From Nephrocerus scutellatus (Eukaryota > Arthropoda > Insecta > Diptera > Pipunculidae), in the NCBI GenBank assembly GCA_947095585.1, contig OX352765.1:17296444-17360443 (forward strand): a stretch of DNA of 64,000 nt, in the 5' to 3' direction. Shown here in pieces: positions 59,669 through 64,000 of this stretch. Each line of letters opens with the position of its first letter. Positions within the stretch are counted from its first letter, which is position 1. Made by a program: the position numbers and the translations under genes. Under the pieces are notes generated by a model that searched no databases, had not been told where the DNA came from, and saw only the letters and a list, made by a program, of their open reading frames with translations.

Positions 59669-61633
59669 AAACAATGTCGAAATCTAGAACTAGAACAATT
59701 CTATACAACCTACATGCAACGTCTGCGGATCAGTTACCTGTCGCTCTTCATACTGATACAGGCACTGGTCGGAATCATACACGTGGTAATGCTGATGGCA
59801 GCAGTTAGTGTAAGTATTACCCGATGGTCGGTCCAATCCGCATGGCACGCGTGAATCCAATATTGCTGATGATTATCTTGCAGCGTTTAACCGAAGTTTA
59901 CATGGAAATATTTTCGTATCTTGCATCAACCGTTATGGTCTGGGCGGTATTATTTATCACGTTCCGTGAGGATTTTATAAAACGACATCCTTGGGTGGCG
60001 TATGCCGCTTCATTCATGGCAATATTCATTTTGGTCATTTCAGGTAGAAGCTGTTGTCCAATTTTAGGTGTATATTGATCTTCTGCTATACTAAGTCAGT
60101 TTCTTCCGCAGATCTGATTGTGCCTGTCTATCATGCTGCTGTGGACTTCCCAATACCACCGCTGAGGCCTTCCTATGGTAGTTACATAATCTGCGCAATT
60201 TATATTTTTATACCTCTTAGCGCTAATTGGCATGCACTGATTCTTGGCATGGCCGTGACCGTATGCTACATGATAGACTATGCTATGGTCACGTATCGGC
60301 TTGACGAACACATTGTCATCAAGACGATTACAGAGGGCATTTTCTTGTCCTGTGTTAATCTGTTGGGTATCTACTTTCGACTGATGAAGGAGATCGCCAT
60401 TAGAACGACATTTCTGGATCGTCGTGAATGTGTCGAAGAGAATTTATTGTTGCGCTATGCAAGGGATCAGGAGGTGAGCCTACTATCTTATTGTGCGTTA
60501 TGTTATATTATTGGGGGCTAAAGTAATACTTTGTCACCTTTAGAAAAGTCTTCTTTTGAGTATTATTCCGGCACAGACAGCAGATAAAATTGAACGAGAT
60601 GTTAGGGAGCGCATTGAACATTTAAAGGAGGAAAACAAGCAAATAAAGACATCGGGAGAGCGGGGGTAAAATTTGACACGTCGTTATACATAAACACGAG
60701 TCATTCAGTTCTCAATGAAACTTTCTATTGCAGGACACAACTGCATATGATTAAGCGTTGGCGTAGGCCAGATACTGAGTAAGTTGAACGTTATCGGGTC
60801 TTTGATTTCCACTCTAATTCTAGCGCTCTTTAGGAAACTTTTCATCGAGCCCCATTCGGAGGTGACAGTCCTGTATGCAGATGTCGTCAACTACACTTAC
60901 CTGACAACGACACTCGATGTGAAAACGCTCGTCGAAACCATTCACGATCTCTTTGTTAAATTTGACCAGGCTTCTGAGGTACACAAACGTTGCATAAGAA
61001 AATGCTCTCATAAACTGTTTTTTTCAACCTGCAGGAATATAATGTTCTCCGGATAAAATTCTTAGGCGATTGCTATTACTGCGTTTCTGGGGTTCCCGTA
61101 AAGAATGACCACCATGCCAAGAGTTGTGTAGATCTGGGTCTACGTATGATCAATGACATCCGCGAAGTAAGGTATATTGCGTATATATCTCTAAATACTT
61201 TTATTTGGCTTTGGAAAAAATAACTAAATCCATTTTTTTGTTCCGGCAGAACGAAGCGCAAGCTCGATATCGATATGCGAATTGGTGTCCACTCAGGTAG
61301 CATTTTGTCAGGAGTTATTGGTGCTTACAAGTGGCAATATGATATCTGGTCAAAGGATGTGGATATTGCCAACCGTCTGGAGGCGACCGGTTTGGCTGGG
61401 TAAGCTATCTTTCTATTGCAAAGACAAAAACTTGAGAATATTTTTCTATTTCATATTCCATTCCTTACGCTCATATTCATATTCATTTTGGGAAAAGCCG
61501 TGTCCATGTCAGTCAGCAAACTCTGGAACTGCTCGATGGTGAATACATGTACGAGGAAGGTACGCAAGCGGCGCGTGAAGATGATGTTCTCAAGAAGTAT
61601 CAGATACGTTCGTATCTCATCAAGCCACAGAGG
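59669..61633 (+). CDS. Adenylyl cyclase, partial (six-TM region and C1a domain; nine exons seen)
   Basis: Membrane adenylyl cyclases make cAMP from ATP. Exons: 59669-59809, 59884-60043, 60112-60473, 60544-60665, 60734-60778, 60834-60978, 61035-61171, 61250-61399, 61498-61633. All are GT-AG and in frame, 466 codons. Six hydrophobic segments come first ([80 protein letters not shown]). The helical linker [20 protein letters not shown] follows, then C1a: [20 protein letters not shown] and [15 protein letters not shown], which keep both metal-binding Asp residues, then [20 protein letters not shown] and [17 protein letters not shown]. The [20 protein letters not shown] style suggests the fly ACX (testis-biased) group or a relative, by inference. 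The initiator exon and the second membrane and C2 half are not seen. LINE debris follows, so the gene either continues beyond 64 kb or is truncated. Confidence 0.88.
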
Positions 61634-62234
61634 GTATGAATATATATGTTATGACCAAATGGCCAGTTGCAAATAGTTAGATGGTTTTCAAGTGCCATTC
61701 ATGGCCCGTAGTTGTTCAATATACATATTTTGCTCCTATATTAGACTAGGTGTACAAAGTAACTTTCTGCAAGACTACAGAGAAATATCTACTAGCCAAT
61801 AAGTCTGAGAGGGCATTTTTGTAAATCGCAATCAAAAGAAATCCAAATGACTACTTGAGCTAACTCGATAACGTTATGACCCGGCGTAAGGACAGTCACT
61901 ATCAATTTTTGACCCCTTTAAATTTAGAGAACATGACAATGGAACATAATATGGGAAGACATTTTTTGTTGTAACTTAAAAGCTTTTGTTTATATCGAAA
62001 ATCCAAATATACCACTTAAAGCTAAAGAATTTAGTTCACCAAGTGGCGATTGTAAGCTTTCATTTTATGTTTCGTTTCGCAATATTCCCCCACATGATTG
62101 TGGTGATGAGGATAGTTGTGCCGGACTAACTTTGGAACATCTAGACCAATGCGCATGCATGTCATCTGTTCATACCTGTAATAGAGACACACCCGCATTT
62201 TTTGACAGAAACTTTAGTCTAACACATCCTGTAC
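61634..62234 (+). other. Cyclase intron or 3' region; no further exon recognised
   Basis: A GTATGA donor follows the last recognised exon. No continuation of the cyclase (C1b or second membrane domain) could be found before the LINE at 62235. Confidence 0.4.
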
Positions 62235-63154
62235 CCTGAATGAGTAAAGGTTAAGTCAGGTTAGGTTAAAGTCAACACACTTAAACCAGTAATGGTCCAT
62301 TGTGATACCACATGGATCGATTCTCCCTACTCGTTGAACCATTGGGAGCTTCGTATGAAGCACAAGAGGATACCAATGTCAGTATTGGTCAGATCATTAA
62401 GGTTATTGTAAAAGAAGGCTCTTAGATGGAGCATATATTTTTAAGAGAGAGCTGTAGACGTACACAGAAGGTGGAAAATGGTATCCTCCTCCTTCTCGTG
62501 ATGACACCTATTATAGCACTGATGTCCAATCTTTTTAGAGAGATCAAACACTTGGAGCGTTTCGGATCCAGCTTGGGCCAGATCTGTTTTGTCGCTGGAC
62601 ATATTTTGGGTTACAATAGAGTTCGTATAGACTGATTGCAGAGATTGAAATGCAGCTATCCGAGCGGATATGACATTCCTTTTCGGCCAAGATAACACTT
62701 CTATAATCGCCATAATTTCTGTCTGTTTGGAAAACACTAGTGATAAGGAAGACGGAAGATTTAGCCTTTTAGAGAAAACACATCCGCCAACTCCGTCATC
62801 AGTTTTCTTCCAAGTGAGGGCCTTCTTCCTAGAATGATCTGGAGGGAAGGTTAGTTGGAAGTTTTTGTTGAATTGGAGTTGCGGATTGGTGTAGTATATA
62901 TTACCTGGTGGAATCCTAAATGTATTCAGACCAGAAGATTCTCCGATTTCATTTTTGGTCCACTTGGAGCTTGCACTGAGGCGAATAGCCGCGATAACAG
63001 CTATTTGCCTACTAAAGATGTCGATTGGTGTATGGTTGAACAGAATGTCTAGTGCGGCGGAGCCAGTCGTTCTACTTTGCTTAGCATGTCGCGATATACT
63101 GTATTATTACAGCCACACCGTATAGAAGTGTGGGTCTTACTACAGCCAATACCT

Positions 63155-63235
63155 TTTTTTTTTATTATAATGTACACACGCACAAGGGGTTTGCACCCTT
63201 ATAATGCTTAGCAAAGCGTGGGCGTATGGGAATAT
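63155..63235 (-). mobile_element. Nested LINE 3' tail (jockey/CR1-like family)
   Basis: CACAAGGGGTTTGCACCCTT and AGCAAAGCGTGGGCG match the 3' terminus of the family at 53.28-53.34 kb, including an adjacent A/T homopolymer. It interrupts the LOA-like remnant. Confidence 0.6.
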
Positions 63236-63487
63236 GTGTATTAAATGACTGTGCGGAATGCGGACAATGCGGAAACACAGAATCAGGCAATTCATTTCAC
63301 ATAATTATTGTGCGACTAAAGAATATATTTACAATGTACCGTATATAGCCAATGAGTGATGTGGGGCTGAAGAGCCAATTTTTCCCAATGTTTGCATGAG
63401 AAGAGTGCCACCGATTGTGGCTTTACGAACTCTTTTTTGTATGTTTGTATGTTTGGTTTCCAGCTTAACTTTTTATCCAGAATAAGA

Positions 63488-64000
63488 TCCAGGTACTTGG
63501 CTTTATTGGAGAAAGTAAAGTTAAGCTTATGCCCTAAACGGAGGGAGGGTCAAGATGTGGGAATTTGTGTTTCTTGTGAAGAGGATGAGTTCGGTAGTGG
63601 TAGTGGTAGAGGATGAGTGGTAAACAAACCACAACGACCTGCCCATCTCGTTATCTTGTTGAAAACATTTTGTAGGAGTTCTTTTATTGCATTAAGGTGC
63701 TTTCCTGAGACGGTAATAGCATCGTTGTCTTTTATGGCATATCAGCAGCTCATTGATCACTAAGTTCGATAGATTGAGTCCAGGTACTTTATTGGAGAAA
63801 GTTAAGCTTATGCACTTAATAGAGGGAGGGTCAACATTAGGGATTTTGTGTTTCCTAGTGATGAGGATGAGTTCGGTTTTTGGGGGCTAAACAAACACAA
63901 CGATCGGCCAATTTCGTTATCTTGTTGAGAACATTTTGTAGGATGTTCCTTTAATGTATTAAGGTGCATTCCTGAGACGGTAATAGCAACGTTATCTGCA
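63488..64000 (-). repeat. Tandem duplication (~290-bp period) inside the LOA-like remnant
   Basis: The block TCCAGGTACTTG..TTTATTGGAGAAAG through GGTGCTTTCCTGAGACGGTA at about 63488-63730 is repeated at about 63779-64000 (ATTCCTGAGACGGTAATAGC), with roughly 10-15 percent divergence by eye. The second unit runs out of the window. Confidence 0.75.

Larger units (their letters stand above)
62235..64000 (-). mobile_element. LOA-like LINE remnant, cut by the window edge
   Basis: Minus-strand relative of remnant B at 36.2-38.7 kb. The 3' end lies near 62240 (AACCTAACCTGACTTAACC). LLC-type Zn-finger region: EKEEDTIFHLLCTSTALS. SDKTDLAQAGSETLQVFDLS matches the SDKADLAQAGSQTVQV of copy B (62441-62737). 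The segment GTAGTAAGACCCACAC (about 63125-63145) and the RT/thumb piece YLDLILDKKLSWKPNIQTYK (about 63440-63500) follow. It carries a nested 3' tail of another LINE at about 63155-63235 and an internal tandem duplication at the right. Confidence 0.75.

Overview
The window is nuclear DNA of an insect, most likely a schizophoran (higher) fly. Its proteins read as fly orthologs, it has short GT-AG introns of about 50-75 bases, and it is AT-rich. The intergenic and intronic DNA is filled with decayed non-LTR retrotransposons, Tc1/mariner pieces, Helitron remnants and short inverted-repeat elements. I cannot name the species from sequence alone. Nothing bacterial or viral was seen.

Four complete protein-coding genes were reconstructed exon by exon. 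Arpc4 (16163-16669, +) encodes an Arp2/3 complex subunit. A gamma-tubulin gene (17333-19303, -, six exons, 454 aa) lies tail-to-tail with it. IFT172 (22500-32299, +, 13 exons, 1742 aa) is divergent from gamma-tubulin. An RPRD1-type RNA polymerase II CTD-interaction-domain gene (33136-39872, -, four exons, 396 aa) lies tail-to-tail with IFT172. A fifth gene is partial: an adenylyl cyclase with six membrane spans and a C1a catalytic domain (59669-61633, +, nine exons seen). Its 5' start and its second half are not visible.

The most interesting item is at 45.9-47.2 kb. A roughly 1.3-kb segment of the RPRD1 gene (promoter side, exon 1, intron 1, exon 2) has been copied in the same orientation about 7 kb away. 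The copy keeps its intron and splice sites, so it arose as DNA and not as a retrocopy. It still has an uninterrupted 264-codon reading frame for a CID-only protein, ending at a stop where the parent has Cys, before the C-terminal coiled coil.

The rest is a mobile-element landscape. An RTE-like LINE family occurs in at least six places. A LOA-like LINE with endonuclease, RT and RNase H occurs twice inside the 5.4-kb third intron of RPRD1 and again at the right edge. A jockey/CR1-like LINE lies in the last IFT172 intron and elsewhere. There are a tRNA-derived SINE family (three copies, one with clear target-site duplication), Tc1/mariner transposase fragments including one intact DNA-binding-domain ORF, a decayed mariner, a Helitron helicase fragment, several foldback or MITE-like elements, a 195-bp CA microsatellite and a perfect 246-bp tandem duplication. 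All coordinates were read by eye, so splice sites are predictions supported by frame and family alignment. Repeat borders are approximate.
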